Origin: Massilia sp. BSC265
GTDB lineage: Bacteria; Pseudomonadota; Gammaproteobacteria; Burkholderiales; Burkholderiaceae_D
DNA: 64,000 bases
Assembly (NCBI RefSeq): GCF_000740675.1
Contig: NZ_JPXI01000024.1
Location: 186,001 to 250,000, forward strand
Direction: 5' to 3'
The notes under the pieces are model-generated. The model made no database searches and had not been told where the DNA came from. It saw only the letters and a program-made list of their open reading frames with translations. Below, piece by piece: positions 9,427 to 19,683 of the stretch. The translations under genes and the position numbers were made by a program. Each line of letters begins with the position of its first letter. Position 1 is the stretch's first letter.

Positions 9427-11763
9427 ATGAATTTACAACCTGATCGTTTTGCCCTGCCGTTTATCCGTCGCAGCATGATTGGCGCCGCCGTGCTGGCTCT
9501 CTGCGCCGGCCATGCCCATGCCGCCGAGCCGTTCGTGGTCAAGGACATCCGCGTCGAAGGCATCCAGCGTACGGAAGCGGGCACCGTGTTCAGTTACCTG
9601 CCGGTGCGCGTGGGCGAAACCATGGACGATACCCGCGCGACCACCGCCATCAAGGCGCTGTTCGCGACCGGCTTCTTCAAGGACGTGCGTCTGGAAGAAG
9701 AAAACGGCGTGCTGGTGGTGCTGGTCGAGGAGCGCCCGGCGATTTCCTCGGTGGACTTCACCGGAACCAAGGAATTCGAGAAGGACATGCTGGTCAAGGC
9801 GCTGGGCGAGATCGGCGTCGGCGAGACCAAGATCTTCGACAAGGCCGCGGTCGACCGCGCCGAGCAGGAACTCAAGCGCCAGTACCTGTCGCACGGCCTG
9901 TACGGCGTGAAGATCACCACCACCGTCACCCCGATCGAGCGCAACCGCGTGACGATCATGTTCAACGTCGACGAGGGCGACGTCGCGAAGATCCGCCAGA
10001 TCAATTTCGTCGGCAACAAGGCCTTCAGCGACAAGCAGTTGCGCGAAGTGCTGCAGCTGTCCAAGTCGGGCTGGTTTACCTGGTACTCGAAGGCCGACCA
10101 GTACTCCAAGCAGAAGCTGACCGGCGACCTCGAGGCGATCAAGTCCCTCTACCTGAACAACGGCTACCTCGAAGCCAACGTCGAATCGACCCAGGTCTCG
10201 ATTACCCCGGACAAGCGCGACATCTACCTGACCATCAACGTCACCGAGGGCGAGAAGTACACCGTCTCGGGCGTGAAGCTGGAAGGCGAGATGTTCGGTC
10301 GCGAGGAAGAGCTGAGCAAGCTGATCCTGCTCCAGCCGGGCAAGACCTATTCGGGCGCTCTGATGGAAGCGACCAACAAGCTGATTTCCGACCGCCTCGG
10401 CTCCTTCGGCTACGCCTTCGCCAACGTCACCGCCAACCCGGAGATCAACCGCGAGAAGCGCGAAGCCAGCTTCACCTTCTTCGTCGATCCGGGCAAGCGT
10501 GCCTACGTGCGCCACATGAACATTTCGGGCAATACCGTGACCCGCGACGAGGTCATCCGCCGCGAGTTCCGCCAGTTCGAAAGCTCCTGGTACGACGCCA
10601 ACCGCGTCAAGCTCTCGCGCGACCGTGTCGACCGCCTCGGCTACTTCAAGGACGTGAAGATCGAGACCCCGGAATCGCCGGGCACCACCGACCAGGTGGA
10701 CGTGAACATGGTGGTCGAAGAAAAGCCGACCGGTAACTTCATGATCGGCGGCGCCTTCTCGCAGTCGGAGAAGTTCACCTTCACCGCCTCGATCTCCCAG
10801 GCCAACTTCGCCGGCAGCGGCAATACCATCGGCCTGGAACTGAATACCAGCAAGTACAACCGGACGATCGCGTTCTCGCAGACCAATCCGTATTTCACGG
10901 ACGACGGCATCTCGCGCTCGTTCCAGCTCTACCTGCGCACCATGCGTCCGCCTGCGCTCAACCTCGGCCTGTACACGGTGCGCCAGACCGGCGGCACCAT
11001 GACCTTCGGCGTGCCGTTCTCGGAAAGCGACACCGTGTTCTTCGGCGCCGGCGTGGAGCGCACCCAGATCGAGACCGACCCGACCTCGCCGTCGCTGTAC
11101 AAGACCTTCGTGGCCCAGAACGGCGGCCCGAGGGACGGTGTCGGCAAGGCCGCTACCTTCGCCATCCCGCTGACCGCGGCCTGGGGCCGCGACACCCGCG
11201 ATAGCGCGGTGACGCCGACCCGCGGCCGCTACCAGCGCGCCAACTTCGAGATCGACGCCATCGGCGACGCCAAGTACTACCGCCTGGTGTACGAACACCA
11301 GTGGTGGCGCCCCGTCACCAACTGGATGACGCTGGCGCTGCGCGGCGAGTTCGACTACGGCAAGGGCATCGGCGGCAGCGCCTACCCGGTGTTCAAGAAC
11401 TTCTATGCCGGCGGCATCGGCTCGGTGCGCGGCTACGAAAGCTCCTCGCTGGGCGTGGTCGACCCGAACTACTACGACGCGGTGGGCGGCTCCAAGCGCC
11501 TGATCGCCAACGCCGAGCTGCAGTTCCCGTTCCCGGGCGGCGGCAAGGACCGCAGCCTGCGCTGGTTCACCTTCGTCGACGGCGGCCAGGTGTACCAGGA
11601 AGAGGAAAAGATCCGCCTGGAACGGATGCGCTACTCGGCCGGTATTGGCCTGTCGTGGATTTCCCCGGTCGGCCCGCTGAAGTTGAGTTATGCTAAGCCT
11701 TTGAACGCCAAGCCGGGCGACCGCCTGGAACGCTTCCAGTTCCAGATGGGTACCGGTTTCTGA
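9427..11763 (+). CDS. bamA: Outer membrane protein assembly factor BamA
   Basis: BamA is the essential Omp85 insertase that folds beta-barrel proteins into the outer membrane. The 778-residue product has a signal peptide ending AGHAHA-AEPF, five POTRA repeats (about residues 30-430), and a C-terminal barrel with the conserved RGYESSSLG in the lid loop. It ends FQMGTGF, with the terminal Phe of the beta-signal. The frame is open from 9340, and ATGs at 9403, 9427 and 9475 are possible. 9427 gives a normal signal peptide, but no strong ribosome site precedes any of them, so the start is uncertain. Confidence 0.95.
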   Translation: MNLQPDRFALPFIRRSMIGAAVLALCAGHAHAAEPFVVKDIRVEGIQRTEAGTVFSYLPVRVGETMDDTRATTAIKALFATGFFKDVRLEEENGVLVVLVEERPAISSVDFTGTKEFEKDMLVKALGEIGVGETKIFDKAAVDRAEQELKRQYLSHGLYGVKITTTVTPIERNRVTIMFNVDEGDVAKIRQINFVGNKAFSDKQLREVLQLSKSGWFTWYSKADQYSKQKLTGDLEAIKSLYLNNGYLEANVESTQVSITPDKRDIYLTINVTEGEKYTVSGVKLEGEMFGREEELSKLILLQPGKTYSGALMEATNKLISDRLGSFGYAFANVTANPEINREKREASFTFFVDPGKRAYVRHMNISGNTVTRDEVIRREFRQFESSWYDANRVKLSRDRVDRLGYFKDVKIETPESPGTTDQVDVNMVVEEKPTGNFMIGGAFSQSEKFTFTASISQANFAGSGNTIGLELNTSKYNRTIAFSQTNPYFTDDGISRSFQLYLRTMRPPALNLGLYTVRQTGGTMTFGVPFSESDTVFFGAGVERTQIETDPTSPSLYKTFVAQNGGPRDGVGKAATFAIPLTAAWGRDTRDSAVTPTRGRYQRANFEIDAIGDAKYYRLVYEHQWWRPVTNWMTLALRGEFDYGKGIGGSAYPVFKNFYAGGIGSVRGYESSSLGVVDPNYYDAVGGSKRLIANAELQFPFPGGGKDRSLRWFTFVDGGQVYQEEEKIRLERMRYSAGIGLSWISPVGPLKLSYAKPLNAKPGDRLERFQFQMGTGF

Positions 11764-11774
11764 CCGGTCGGAAC

Positions 11775-11794
11775 GGGACCGCCGAGGCGGTCCC
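11775..11794 (+). other. GC hairpin between bamA and skp
   Basis: GGGACCGC (11775-11782) pairs with GCGGTCCC (11787-11794) around a four-base loop. There is no U-run, so it is more likely an RNA stability or processing hairpin than a terminator. Confidence 0.4.
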
Positions 11795-11812
11795 CTCGAT
11801 TTACGGAGAAAG

Positions 11813-12337
11813 ATGTTGAATATGCTGAAAGCCACGTTGCCCCAGTACTTGCCCAAGGCGCTGCTGCTGGCCGCGCTGTGCGCAGCGCCGCTGGCCCAGG
11901 CCCAGGGCACCGGCCGGATCGGCTTTGTCGCTACCGAGCGCCTGATGAGCGAATCGAAGATGGCGAAGACGGCCGACGCCCGCATCCAGGCCGAGTTCTC
12001 GAAGCGCCAGAAGGTGGTCGAGGAGACCGTCACCAAGCTCAAGCAGATGTCGGAGAAGTTCGACAACGAGGCGGCGGGCCTGGGCGACGTGGAACGCACC
12101 CGCCGTGCGCGCGAGCTGCTGAACATGGAGAAGGACGTGCAGCGGATGCAGCGCGAGTTCCAGGAAGACCTCATGCAGCGCAAGAACGAAGAGCGTGCCG
12201 CCATCGCGACGCGGGCCTACAAGATCATCGAACAGGTCGCCGAGCAGGAACGTCTCGACGCCGTGCTCGCCGAAGCCGCATGGTCGAGCCCGCGCATCGA
12301 CATCACCGACAAGATCCTCAAGCTGCTGGACAAGTAG
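11813..12337 (+). CDS. skp: Periplasmic chaperone Skp/OmpH
   Basis: Skp escorts unfolded outer-membrane proteins through the periplasm to BamA. The 174-residue product has a signal peptide ending AAPLAQAQG, then [10 protein letters not shown], and a long charged helical region (about residues 50-150, rich in K, R, E and Q) that would form the tentacle arms. The position directly after bamA and before lpxD is conserved. A GGAGAAAG ribosome site precedes the ATG. Confidence 0.9.
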   Translation: MLNMLKATLPQYLPKALLLAALCAAPLAQAQGTGRIGFVATERLMSESKMAKTADARIQAEFSKRQKVVEETVTKLKQMSEKFDNEAAGLGDVERTRRARELLNMEKDVQRMQREFQEDLMQRKNEERAAIATRAYKIIEQVAEQERLDAVLAEAAWSSPRIDITDKILKLLDK

Positions 12338-12432
12338 GACCGTCCGGCACCGCGCCGGACAACACTCGCCGCATCACCCTTGGACGTACCTCTTTTTCGC
12401 ACCACATTTTGACTGACACCCGACATTCCAAC

Positions 12433-13482
12433 ATGGGCATTCGACTCTGCGACCTGGTCGAGCGCTTCGGCGGACAGCTTGTGGGCGACCCGGACATCAC
12501 CGTCTCGGCCATCGCGCCGCTCGACAGCGCGGGCGCCTCGCACATCAGCTTCCTCAGCAACAGCAAGCTGCGCGCGCTGGCGGCGCAAAGCCAGGCCGCC
12601 GCGCTGATCCTGTCGCCGCTGGACGACCCCACCGTTGCCGCGACCTACGAAGGCGCGCGCATCGTCACGACCAATCCCTACGCCTATTTCGCCCGCGTCG
12701 CGCAATACTTCGTCTCGCTCGTCGAGACGCCGCCCGCGCCCGGCATCCACCCGAGCGCGGTGGTCTCGCCCGACGCCGTCGTCGACCCGACCGCCCATGT
12801 CGGCCCGCACGTGACCATCGAGGCGGGCGCCGTGGTCAAGGCGCATGCCGTGATCGACGCCGGCTGCTTCATCGGCCGCGAAGCCTGCATCGGCGAGGGC
12901 ACGCACCTGTTCGCGAACACGACCTTTCACGCGCGCTGCACCATCGGCGCGCGCGGCGTCATCCATTCCGGCGCCGTGATCGGCGGCGACGGCTTCGGCT
13001 TCGCGGTCGAAGGCGGCAAGTACATCAAGATCCCGCAGACCGGGCGCGTGGTGATCGGGGACGACGTCGACATCGGCGCCAATACCACGATCGACCGCGG
13101 CGCGCTGGCCGATACCATCATCGAGGACGGCGTCAAGCTCGACAACCAGATCCAGATCGGCCATAACTGCCACATCGGCGCGAACACTGCCATGGCCGGC
13201 TGCGTCGGGGTGGCGGGCAGCGCCAAGATCGGCAAGGGTTGCACCTTTGGCGGAGCAGCCATGGTGCTGGGTCACCTTGAGATCGCCGACAACGTCCATA
13301 TTTCCTCGGGCAGCATGGTGTCGCGCTCGGTGCTCGAGCCGGGCCAGTACACCGGCTTCTACCCGCTGGCCAAGAACGCCGAATGGGAACGCAGCGCCGC
13401 CATCGTCCGCAACCTGGCCTCGATGCGCGAGAAGATCCGCACGCTCGAAAAAACAATCAAAACACTCACAGAACAAAAATGA
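12433..13482 (+). CDS. lpxD: UDP-3-O-(3-hydroxyacyl)glucosamine N-acyltransferase
   Basis: LpxD adds the second hydroxyacyl chain to UDP-glucosamine in lipid A synthesis. The 349-residue protein starts [14 protein letters not shown] and has an N-terminal uridine-binding domain (about residues 1-100). A left-handed beta-helix of hexapeptide repeats follows (for example [19 protein letters not shown]), then a C-terminal helix. The frame runs upstream through skp without homology, so the ATG at 12433 is used. Its stop overlaps fabZ by ATGA. Confidence 0.95.
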   Translation: MGIRLCDLVERFGGQLVGDPDITVSAIAPLDSAGASHISFLSNSKLRALAAQSQAAALILSPLDDPTVAATYEGARIVTTNPYAYFARVAQYFVSLVETPPAPGIHPSAVVSPDAVVDPTAHVGPHVTIEAGAVVKAHAVIDAGCFIGREACIGEGTHLFANTTFHARCTIGARGVIHSGAVIGGDGFGFAVEGGKYIKIPQTGRVVIGDDVDIGANTTIDRGALADTIIEDGVKLDNQIQIGHNCHIGANTAMAGCVGVAGSAKIGKGCTFGGAAMVLGHLEIADNVHISSGSMVSRSVLEPGQYTGFYPLAKNAEWERSAAIVRNLASMREKIRTLEKTIKTLTEQK

Positions 13483-13985
13483 CCAACGAAGTACAGACCA
13501 CTGCCGAAGTGAAGACCCTCGACATCAACGCGATCAAGGAATACCTGCCGCACCGCTATCCGCTGCTGCTGGTCGACCGTGTGCTGGACGTCGAACTGGG
13601 CAAGCGCATCACCGCCATCAAGAACGTCACCGTCAACGAGGAATTCTTCAACGGCCACTTCCCGCACAAGCCGGTGATGCCGGGCGTCCTGATGATCGAA
13701 GCGATGGCGCAGACCGCCGCGATCCTTTCGTTCATGACCATGAACGTCAAGCCGGACGAGAATTCGGTGGTGTACTTCGTGGGCATCGACAATGCGCGCT
13801 TCAAGCGTCCGGTCGAGCCGGGCGACCAGCTCAAGATGGATGTCGAGATCCTGCGCGTGTCGCGCGGCATCTGGAAGTACAAGGCCGTGGCCAGCGTGGA
13901 CGGCAAGGTCGCCGTCGAGGGTGAGCTGATGTGCACCATCCGTGCGAACGAAGGTGCGGCAGCAGCTTCGGCGGCGGGACAGTAA
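13479..13985 (+). CDS. fabZ: 3-hydroxyacyl-ACP dehydratase FabZ
   Basis: FabZ dehydrates 3-hydroxyacyl-ACP in fatty acid elongation and competes with LpxA/LpxD for the same substrate pool. The 168-residue hot-dog-fold protein has [14 protein letters not shown], then the catalytic His in [18 protein letters not shown] with the downstream Glu. The start ATG overlaps the lpxD stop by four bases, indicating translational coupling. Confidence 0.95.
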   Translation: MTNEVQTTAEVKTLDINAIKEYLPHRYPLLLVDRVLDVELGKRITAIKNVTVNEEFFNGHFPHKPVMPGVLMIEAMAQTAAILSFMTMNVKPDENSVVYFVGIDNARFKRPVEPGDQLKMDVEILRVSRGIWKYKAVASVDGKVAVEGELMCTIRANEGAAAASAAGQ

Positions 13986-13986
13986 C

Positions 13987-14775
13987 ATGAGCAAGATTCA
14001 CCCGAGCGCGATCGTCGACCCGAAGGCCGAGCTGGACAGCTCGGTCGAAGTTGGCCCGTATTCGATCATCGGCTCCGACGTGCGCATCGGCGCGGGGACC
14101 GTGGTGGGCCCGCACGTGGTCATCGAAGGCCACACGACGATCGGCAAGGACAACCGCTTCTTCCAGTTCTGCTCGATCGGCGCCGCACCGCAGGACAAGA
14201 AGTGGAAGGGCGAGCCGACCCGCCTCGAGATCGGCAACGGCAACACCATCCGCGAATTCGTCACCATGAACCTGGGCACCGCCCAGGACGCGGGCGTGAC
14301 CCGCCTGGGCGACGACAACTGGATCTCGGCCTACGTGCACCTGGCGCACGACTGCCAGGTGGGCAGCCACACGATCTTCTCGAACAACGCCCAGCTGGCC
14401 GGCCACGTGCACGTGGGAGACCATGCCATCCTGTCCGGCTATGCCGGCGTGCACCAGTTCTGCAAGATCGGCGCCCACGCCTTCATCGGCATGTACACCA
14501 GCCTGACCCAGGACGTGCCGCCTTTTGTCCTGGTCTCGGGCAACCCGGCCGGCCAGCGCGGCGTCAACATCGAAGGCCTGAAGCGCCGCGGCTTCACCCG
14601 CGAACAGATCGACGGCATCCGCACGGCCCACAAGCTGGTGTATCGCTCGAACCTGACGCTCGAGGAAGCCAAGGCCGCCCTGCTGGAAGAAGAGGGCCGT
14701 TCGGGTGCCGCCGCAGCAAGCATCCGCGCGATGCGCGAATTCCTCGGCCTTGCTACCCGTGGCATCGTCCGCTGA
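13987..14775 (+). CDS. lpxA: UDP-N-acetylglucosamine acyltransferase
   Basis: LpxA performs the first acylation of lipid A synthesis. The 262-residue protein begins MSKIHPSAIVDPKAELDSSV and consists of hexapeptide repeats forming a left-handed beta-helix, with the catalytic-His region VHLAHDCQVG (about residues 117-126) and a C-terminal helical domain with RGFTREQIDGIR. The ATG at 13987 directly follows the fabZ stop. An in-frame ATG at 13942 lies inside fabZ and is rejected. Confidence 0.95.
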   Translation: MSKIHPSAIVDPKAELDSSVEVGPYSIIGSDVRIGAGTVVGPHVVIEGHTTIGKDNRFFQFCSIGAAPQDKKWKGEPTRLEIGNGNTIREFVTMNLGTAQDAGVTRLGDDNWISAYVHLAHDCQVGSHTIFSNNAQLAGHVHVGDHAILSGYAGVHQFCKIGAHAFIGMYTSLTQDVPPFVLVSGNPAGQRGVNIEGLKRRGFTREQIDGIRTAHKLVYRSNLTLEEAKAALLEEEGRSGAAAASIRAMREFLGLATRGIVR

Positions 14776-15919
14776 GGTCTCGCTAGCGATGGTCGCCGGC
14801 GAGGTGTCCGGCGACATGCTCGCCGCGCGCCTGATGGCCGGCCTGCGCCCGCAGTTGCCGAACGTGCGCTTCCACGGCATCGGCGGCCCGCGCATGATCG
14901 AGCAGGGATTGGCAAGCGACGTGCCGATCGAGACGCTTACCGTGCGCGGTCTGTTCGAGATCATCCCGCGCTACCGCGAGATCAAGGGCATCCAGAACAG
15001 CCTGCGCGACCGCCTGCTGCGCGAGCGCCCGGCCGCCTTCATCGGGGCCGACTACCCGGGCTTCAACCTCGGGCTGGAAGAGCAGCTGCGCGCGGAGGGC
15101 ATCCCGACCGTCCACTTCGTCAGCCCCCAGATCTGGGCCTGGCGCGGCGGGCGCATCAAGAAGATCAAGCGCGCCGTCTCGCACATGCTGGTGATCTTTC
15201 CCTTCGAGGAAGCGATCTACCGCGCCGCCGGCGTGCCGGTGACCTACATCGGACATCCGCTCGCCGAGATGATCCCGATGGCGCCCGACGTGGCGGCGGC
15301 GCGCGAAGCGCTCGGCATCGCAAAGGATGCGCGCGTGGTGACGATCATGCCGGGCAGCCGGATGGGCGAGCTGAAGTACCTGGCGGAGCCTTTTGTCGCC
15401 GCGGCGAAGCTGCTGGCCGCGCGCGATCCGAACCTCGTGTTCGTCGCGCCGATGGCGGGCGAGCGCCAGCGCGGCTATTACACCGAGATCGTGAACAAGG
15501 CCGGCCTGGACAGCGTGCCGGTGCGCCTCATCGACGGGCAGTCGCACGCAGCCATTGCCGCCGCCGATGCGGTACTGGTGGCCTCGGGCACGGCGACGCT
15601 GGAGGTGGCGCTGTTCAAGAAGCCGATGGTGATCGCGTACAAGGTCATGCGCGCCTCGTGGGAAATCATGCGCCACATGGGCTACCAGCCCTGGATCGGC
15701 CTGCCGAACATCCTGGCGCGCGAATTCGTCGTTCCGGAGTATCTTCAGCATGCGGCCACGCCGCAGGCCCTCGCGGACGCGGTGCAGCGCCAGCTGGACG
15801 ATCCGGCGGGGAAGGAGGCGCTCGCGCGCCGCTTCACCGACATGCACCACAGTCTCCTGCGCAACAGCGCGGAGGCGAGCGCGGACGCAGTCCTCCGCGT
15901 GATTGGACGTAAGAAATGA
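14759..15919 (+). CDS. lpxB: Lipid-A-disaccharide synthase
   Basis: LpxB is a GT-B glycosyltransferase (GT19) that joins UDP-diacylglucosamine and lipid X. Motifs seen include [57 protein letters not shown] and [12 protein letters not shown]. The start is unclear. A GTG at 14759 keeps the first beta strand complete and gives 386 residues, close to the E. coli length. The ATG at 14789 would cut into that strand, and an ATG at 14705 lies deep in lpxA. It overlaps lpxA by 17 bases and rnhB by 4. Confidence 0.92.
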   Translation: MASSAEVSLAMVAGEVSGDMLAARLMAGLRPQLPNVRFHGIGGPRMIEQGLASDVPIETLTVRGLFEIIPRYREIKGIQNSLRDRLLRERPAAFIGADYPGFNLGLEEQLRAEGIPTVHFVSPQIWAWRGGRIKKIKRAVSHMLVIFPFEEAIYRAAGVPVTYIGHPLAEMIPMAPDVAAAREALGIAKDARVVTIMPGSRMGELKYLAEPFVAAAKLLAARDPNLVFVAPMAGERQRGYYTEIVNKAGLDSVPVRLIDGQSHAAIAAADAVLVASGTATLEVALFKKPMVIAYKVMRASWEIMRHMGYQPWIGLPNILAREFVVPEYLQHAATPQALADAVQRQLDDPAGKEALARRFTDMHHSLLRNSAEASADAVLRVIGRKK

Positions 15920-16563
15920 GTAGAAAAAAGGTCAATCTTTACCCCGGCCTGCCGCCACGGCTGCGGCCGTTCACCGACGCCGACATCGTGTGCGGCGTGG
16001 ACGAAGCCGGACGCGGTCCGCTGGCGGGGCCGGTGTTCGCCGCCGCCGTCATCCTCGACCCGAAACGGCCGATCGAGGGCCTGCGCGACTCCAAGAAGCT
16101 GACCGAAGCGCGCCGCGACGAGCTGGCTCCCTTGATCAAGGAACACGCGCTGGCCTGGGCGATTGCCGAGTGCTCGTGCGACGAGATCGACACCCTGAAC
16201 ATCCTGCATGCGACCATGCTGGCAATGCGCCGCGCAGTGGAAGCGCTGCAGACCGTGCCGACCATCGCCCTGATCGACGGCAACCGCTGCCCGCCGATGG
16301 AGATCAAGGCCCATGCGGTGGTCGAAGGCGACGACAAGGTGCACGCCATCTCGGCCGCCTCGATCCTGGCCAAGACCGCGCGCGACGCCGCCTTGGTGCA
16401 ATTGCATGCACAGTACCCGCAGTACTGCTTCGACCAGCACAAGGGCTATTCGACCGCGCTGCACCTGGAGCGCCTGCGCCTGCACGGCCCGTCGCCGGTG
16501 CACCGCCGCTCGTTCGCGCCGGTGCGCGAGCTGCTGCAGGCGGACCTGTTTGCGGCAGCATGA
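15916..16563 (+). CDS. rnhB: Ribonuclease HII
   Basis: RNase HII removes ribonucleotides misincorporated in DNA and RNA primers. The 215-residue protein carries the catalytic carboxylates in [21 protein letters not shown] and the later ARDAAL region, and the HKGYST motif typical of type 2 enzymes. It overlaps lpxB by ATGA, as is common in proteobacteria. Confidence 0.95.
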   Translation: MSRKKVNLYPGLPPRLRPFTDADIVCGVDEAGRGPLAGPVFAAAVILDPKRPIEGLRDSKKLTEARRDELAPLIKEHALAWAIAECSCDEIDTLNILHATMLAMRRAVEALQTVPTIALIDGNRCPPMEIKAHAVVEGDDKVHAISAASILAKTARDAALVQLHAQYPQYCFDQHKGYSTALHLERLRLHGPSPVHRRSFAPVRELLQADLFAAA

Positions 16564-16573
16564 GGTTCGGCGC

Positions 16574-17371
16574 GTGAAGCACATCATCTCGCGCGACAAC
16601 GCGTTCTATAAAGAGCTGAAGGGGCTCGCCACCAGTTCGCAGGCGCGCCGCAAGGCGAGCCGCAGCCTGCTCGACGGCGTCCACCTGTGCCAGAGCTGGC
16701 TCGACCTGCGCGGCGCGCCCGAGCACTGCGTGGTCTCGGAAGGCGCCCTGGCGAATCCCGAAGTCGCCGCCATCGTGGCGCGTGTCGAGGCCTTGCATGC
16801 CCATGTGACGGCGCTGCCGGATGCGCTGTTCGGCGCCATCAGCCAGGTCGAGCACGGCGTGCACATCGTGTTCGTGGTCGCCTCGCCCGTGCCGTCGAAG
16901 GCGCCCGGCCTGGTCGAATCCAGCGTGCTGCTCGACGGCGTGCAGGACCCGGGCAACGTCGGCTCGATCCTGCGCAGCGCAGCGGCTTCCGGCATCAAGC
17001 AGGTCTACTGCAGCCCGGGCACGGCCTTCTGCTGGTCGCCCAAGGTGCTGCGCGCCGCGATGGGCGCCCACTTCGTGATCGACATCTTCGAGAACATCGA
17101 GCTCGCTCCCCTGGTGCGCGCGGCGAAGATTCCGGTACTGGCAACCAGCGGCTACGCAGCCGAACAGCTGTATGCGCTCGACCTGCGCGGCCCGGTCGCC
17201 TGGGTGCTGGGCCACGAAGGGCAGGGCGTCTCGCAGGAGCTGCTCGAGCTGGCGACCCACCGCGTCGCCGTTCCGCATGCCGGCAAGGTGGAGTCGCTGA
17301 ACGTGGCCGCCTGTGCCGCGGTGTGCTTCTTCGAGGGCTTGCGCCAGGGCTTGGGCGCAACGCGGGCATAG
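16574..17371 (+). CDS. TrmH-family (SpoU) RNA 2'-O-methyltransferase
   Basis: This SPOUT-class SAM-dependent methyltransferase acts on rRNA or tRNA ribose. The 265-residue protein has an N-terminal substrate-binding part and the three SpoU motifs: DPGNVGSILRSAAA with the catalytic Arg, VLGHEGQGVS, and VPHAGKVESLNVAACAA. The start is a GTG at 16574, ten bases after rnhB. The frame is open further upstream but only within rnhB. Whether it is the RlmB orthologue or another TrmH paralogue cannot be decided here. Confidence 0.88.
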   Translation: MKHIISRDNAFYKELKGLATSSQARRKASRSLLDGVHLCQSWLDLRGAPEHCVVSEGALANPEVAAIVARVEALHAHVTALPDALFGAISQVEHGVHIVFVVASPVPSKAPGLVESSVLLDGVQDPGNVGSILRSAAASGIKQVYCSPGTAFCWSPKVLRAAMGAHFVIDIFENIELAPLVRAAKIPVLATSGYAAEQLYALDLRGPVAWVLGHEGQGVSQELLELATHRVAVPHAGKVESLNVAACAAVCFFEGLRQGLGATRA

Positions 17372-17437
17372 ACGCAGGCTCGGCCTTCGGGTTAATCTGG
17401 CAGCAGGGCGGACTTAAGAAGCGGAAATGGAATAGAG

Positions 17438-18643
17438 ATGGACATCGCGCATTTGCACTTCCTCGTGGCGGAAGCCGACGCTGCCCAGCGCAGGACGCTG
17501 GTGGAGCTGCTCGGCCAATTGGGCGCGACGCGCGTGACCGACGTCCCGGACGGGCACCTGGCGCTGCAGCGCCTCGAAGCCGGCTTCTCGCCGAAGGTGG
17601 ACGTTGCGATCGTCGACCTGGCGCTGCCGGGCATGGACGGCCTGGAGCTGATCCGCAACCTGGGTGCGCTCGGCGTACAGGGGGAGGGCGTACGCCTCGT
17701 CGTTACCGGCGCCCAGCCGGCCGGGCTGCTGTTCTCGATCGAGACCCTGGCCCAGGCCTACGGCGTCGACCTGCTGGGCACGATCGGCAAACCGCTCAGC
17801 GCCGCCAAGCTGAAGCCCCTGCTCGATCATTACACGCCGCTGGGGCGCGGCGGCGAGCCAGCCAAGGGTCCGCGCTTCAGCTTCCAGGAGATCGGCATCG
17901 GCCTGCAGAAGCGCCAGTTCGAACCCTTCTTCCAGCCCAAGATCGAGCTCGCGACCGGGCAGGTGAAGGGGCTGGAGGCCTTTGCCCGCTGGCGCCACCC
18001 CGAGCATGGCGTGCTCGGCCCCGGCGCCTTCATCGACGCGCTGGAGCAGAACAACCGGGTCGACTTCCTCGACTGGAGCATGATCGAGCTGTCCGCCGAG
18101 CGCTGCCGCTGGTTCCAGGACCAGGGCATCCCCGTCCCGATCAGCCTGAATCTGGCGCCCGAGACGCTGGCGCATCCGGCGTTTGTCCGCCAGATCACCG
18201 CCTGCGTCCAGCGCCACCGCATCCTGCCGGAGTACCTGACCTTCGAGATGCCCGAATCCTCGGTGCTGAACACCGACCCGGAATTCATCGAGCGCCTGGT
18301 GCGCCTGCGGATGATGGGTTTCGGCCTGGCGATCGACGACTACGGCACCGGCCGCTCGAACCTGCAGCTGCTGGCGCGCATTCCCTTCAGCGAACTGAAG
18401 ATCGACCGCAGCTTCGTCGACGGCGCCTCCAAGCGCCGCCCCCTGGGCACGGTCCTGCGCTCCTGCCTCGGCCTGGCGCACAGCCTGGACCGCATGTCGG
18501 TCGCGGTCGGCGTGGAGACGCGCCAGGACTGGGACTTCCTGCAAAACCTCGGCTGCACCTACGCCCAGGGCTACCACATCGCCAACCCCATGGAAGCCGC
18601 CGCCTACCCAGGCTGGCTGGAAGACTGGCGCCACTTCTTTTAA
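17438..18643 (+). CDS. RocR-like response regulator, REC plus degenerate EAL domain
   Basis: The 401-residue protein has a receiver domain (about 1-125; phosphoacceptor D60 in IVDLALPGMDG, T90, K118) and a C-terminal EAL domain (about 150-395). EAL proteins hydrolyse cyclic di-GMP. E180, N238, E270, D300-D301, K321 and Q377 fall at the expected catalytic positions, each five residues later than in Pseudomonas RocR. The general-base glutamate of the AEGVE motif (RocR E352) is V357 here, in VAVGVET. The EAL triad itself reads EAF. The domain therefore probably binds rather than cleaves cyclic di-GMP. No partner histidine kinase is adjacent. Confidence 0.85.
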   Translation: MDIAHLHFLVAEADAAQRRTLVELLGQLGATRVTDVPDGHLALQRLEAGFSPKVDVAIVDLALPGMDGLELIRNLGALGVQGEGVRLVVTGAQPAGLLFSIETLAQAYGVDLLGTIGKPLSAAKLKPLLDHYTPLGRGGEPAKGPRFSFQEIGIGLQKRQFEPFFQPKIELATGQVKGLEAFARWRHPEHGVLGPGAFIDALEQNNRVDFLDWSMIELSAERCRWFQDQGIPVPISLNLAPETLAHPAFVRQITACVQRHRILPEYLTFEMPESSVLNTDPEFIERLVRLRMMGFGLAIDDYGTGRSNLQLLARIPFSELKIDRSFVDGASKRRPLGTVLRSCLGLAHSLDRMSVAVGVETRQDWDFLQNLGCTYAQGYHIANPMEAAAYPGWLEDWRHFF

Positions 18644-18649
18644 TTGGGG

Positions 18650-19498
18650 TCAATACTCCCGGCGGTCCGGCTTGATTTCTTGCAGGATGGTGGTGGCGAT
18701 CTCTTCGATCGACTTGGTGGTCGAGGACAGCCAGCGGATGCCTTCGCGGCGCATCATCGCCTCGGCCTCGTTCACCTCGTAGCGGCAATTCTCGATCGAG
18801 GCGTACTTGCTGCCGGCGCGGCGCTCGTTCCGGATCTGCGAGAGGCGCTCGGGCGTGATGGTCAGCCCGAACAGCTTGGCTTTGAACGGCGGCAGCGAAG
18901 AGGGCAGCTTGCCGCGTTCGAAGTCGTCCGGAATCAGGGGATAGTTGGCGGCCTTCAGGCCGTACTGCATCGCCAGGTACAGGCTGGTCGGTGTCTTGCC
19001 CGAGCGCGATACGCCCACCAGGATCACGTCTGCCTCGGCCAGGTTCTTGTGCGACTGACCGTCGTCATGGGCGAGCGAAAAGTTGATCGCTTCGATCCTG
19101 TTCTTGTACTCCTCGGTGTCCACTGCATTGTGGATGCGCCCGATCGTGTGCGTGGACTTCACGCCCAGTTCCTGCTCGAGCGGCGACACGAAGGTCTGGA
19201 ACAGGTCCATGTGCATGCCCTTGGCCGCCCGGATCACGCTCGACAGGTCGTGCTTTACCAGGGTCGAGAACACAATGGGCCTTTGACCGTCACGCGCGAA
19301 GCTGTCGTTGATCCGGCGCGCCGCCTCGTGCGCCTTCTCGATCGAATCGATGAAGGGCAAGCGGATCTGGCGGAAGCGCATCTCGAACTGGCTCAGCACC
19401 GCGTGACCGAAGGTCTCCGCCGTGATGCCGGTACCGTCCGAGACGAAGAAGACGGTGCGGGAAGTGGGAGTAGGCGGGACGCTGGTATTGTCGGTCAT
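18650..19498 (-). CDS. ppsR: PEP synthase regulatory protein (bifunctional kinase/pyrophosphorylase, DUF299)
   Basis: PpsR reversibly phosphorylates PEP synthase, using ADP for inactivation and inorganic phosphate for reactivation. The 282-residue protein has [16 protein letters not shown] at the start and the P-loop-like [15 protein letters not shown] around residues 158-172, both typical of DUF299. It is divergent from ppsA, its target, with 185 bases between the two starts. Confidence 0.93.
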   Translation of the reverse strand: MTDNTSVPPTPTSRTVFFVSDGTGITAETFGHAVLSQFEMRFRQIRLPFIDSIEKAHEAARRINDSFARDGQRPIVFSTLVKHDLSSVIRAAKGMHMDLFQTFVSPLEQELGVKSTHTIGRIHNAVDTEEYKNRIEAINFSLAHDDGQSHKNLAEADVILVGVSRSGKTPTSLYLAMQYGLKAANYPLIPDDFERGKLPSSLPPFKAKLFGLTITPERLSQIRNERRAGSKYASIENCRYEVNEAEAMMRREGIRWLSSTTKSIEEIATTILQEIKPDRREY

Positions 19499-19683
19499 GG
19501 TGTCGGAATGCTAAGTCTTGCTGCCAAAGTTGCAGCATGGTCTGCCGGTCACGGGGTAAAATGCTCGGCAACGGTGCTGCATTGTGCTGCACGACGGCCA
19601 GAATAACAAGAAGACACCGTCGTCCAGGTCACGATGTCATAGCAAGCCAAAAGGTTTCTATCATCAAGTAAGGGTGTATCACC

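Noticed and set aside
9433-12204. Minus-strand open frame of 923 codons opposite bamA and skp
   Set aside because: Antisense shadow of strongly conserved genes; composition typical of complementary third-position bias.
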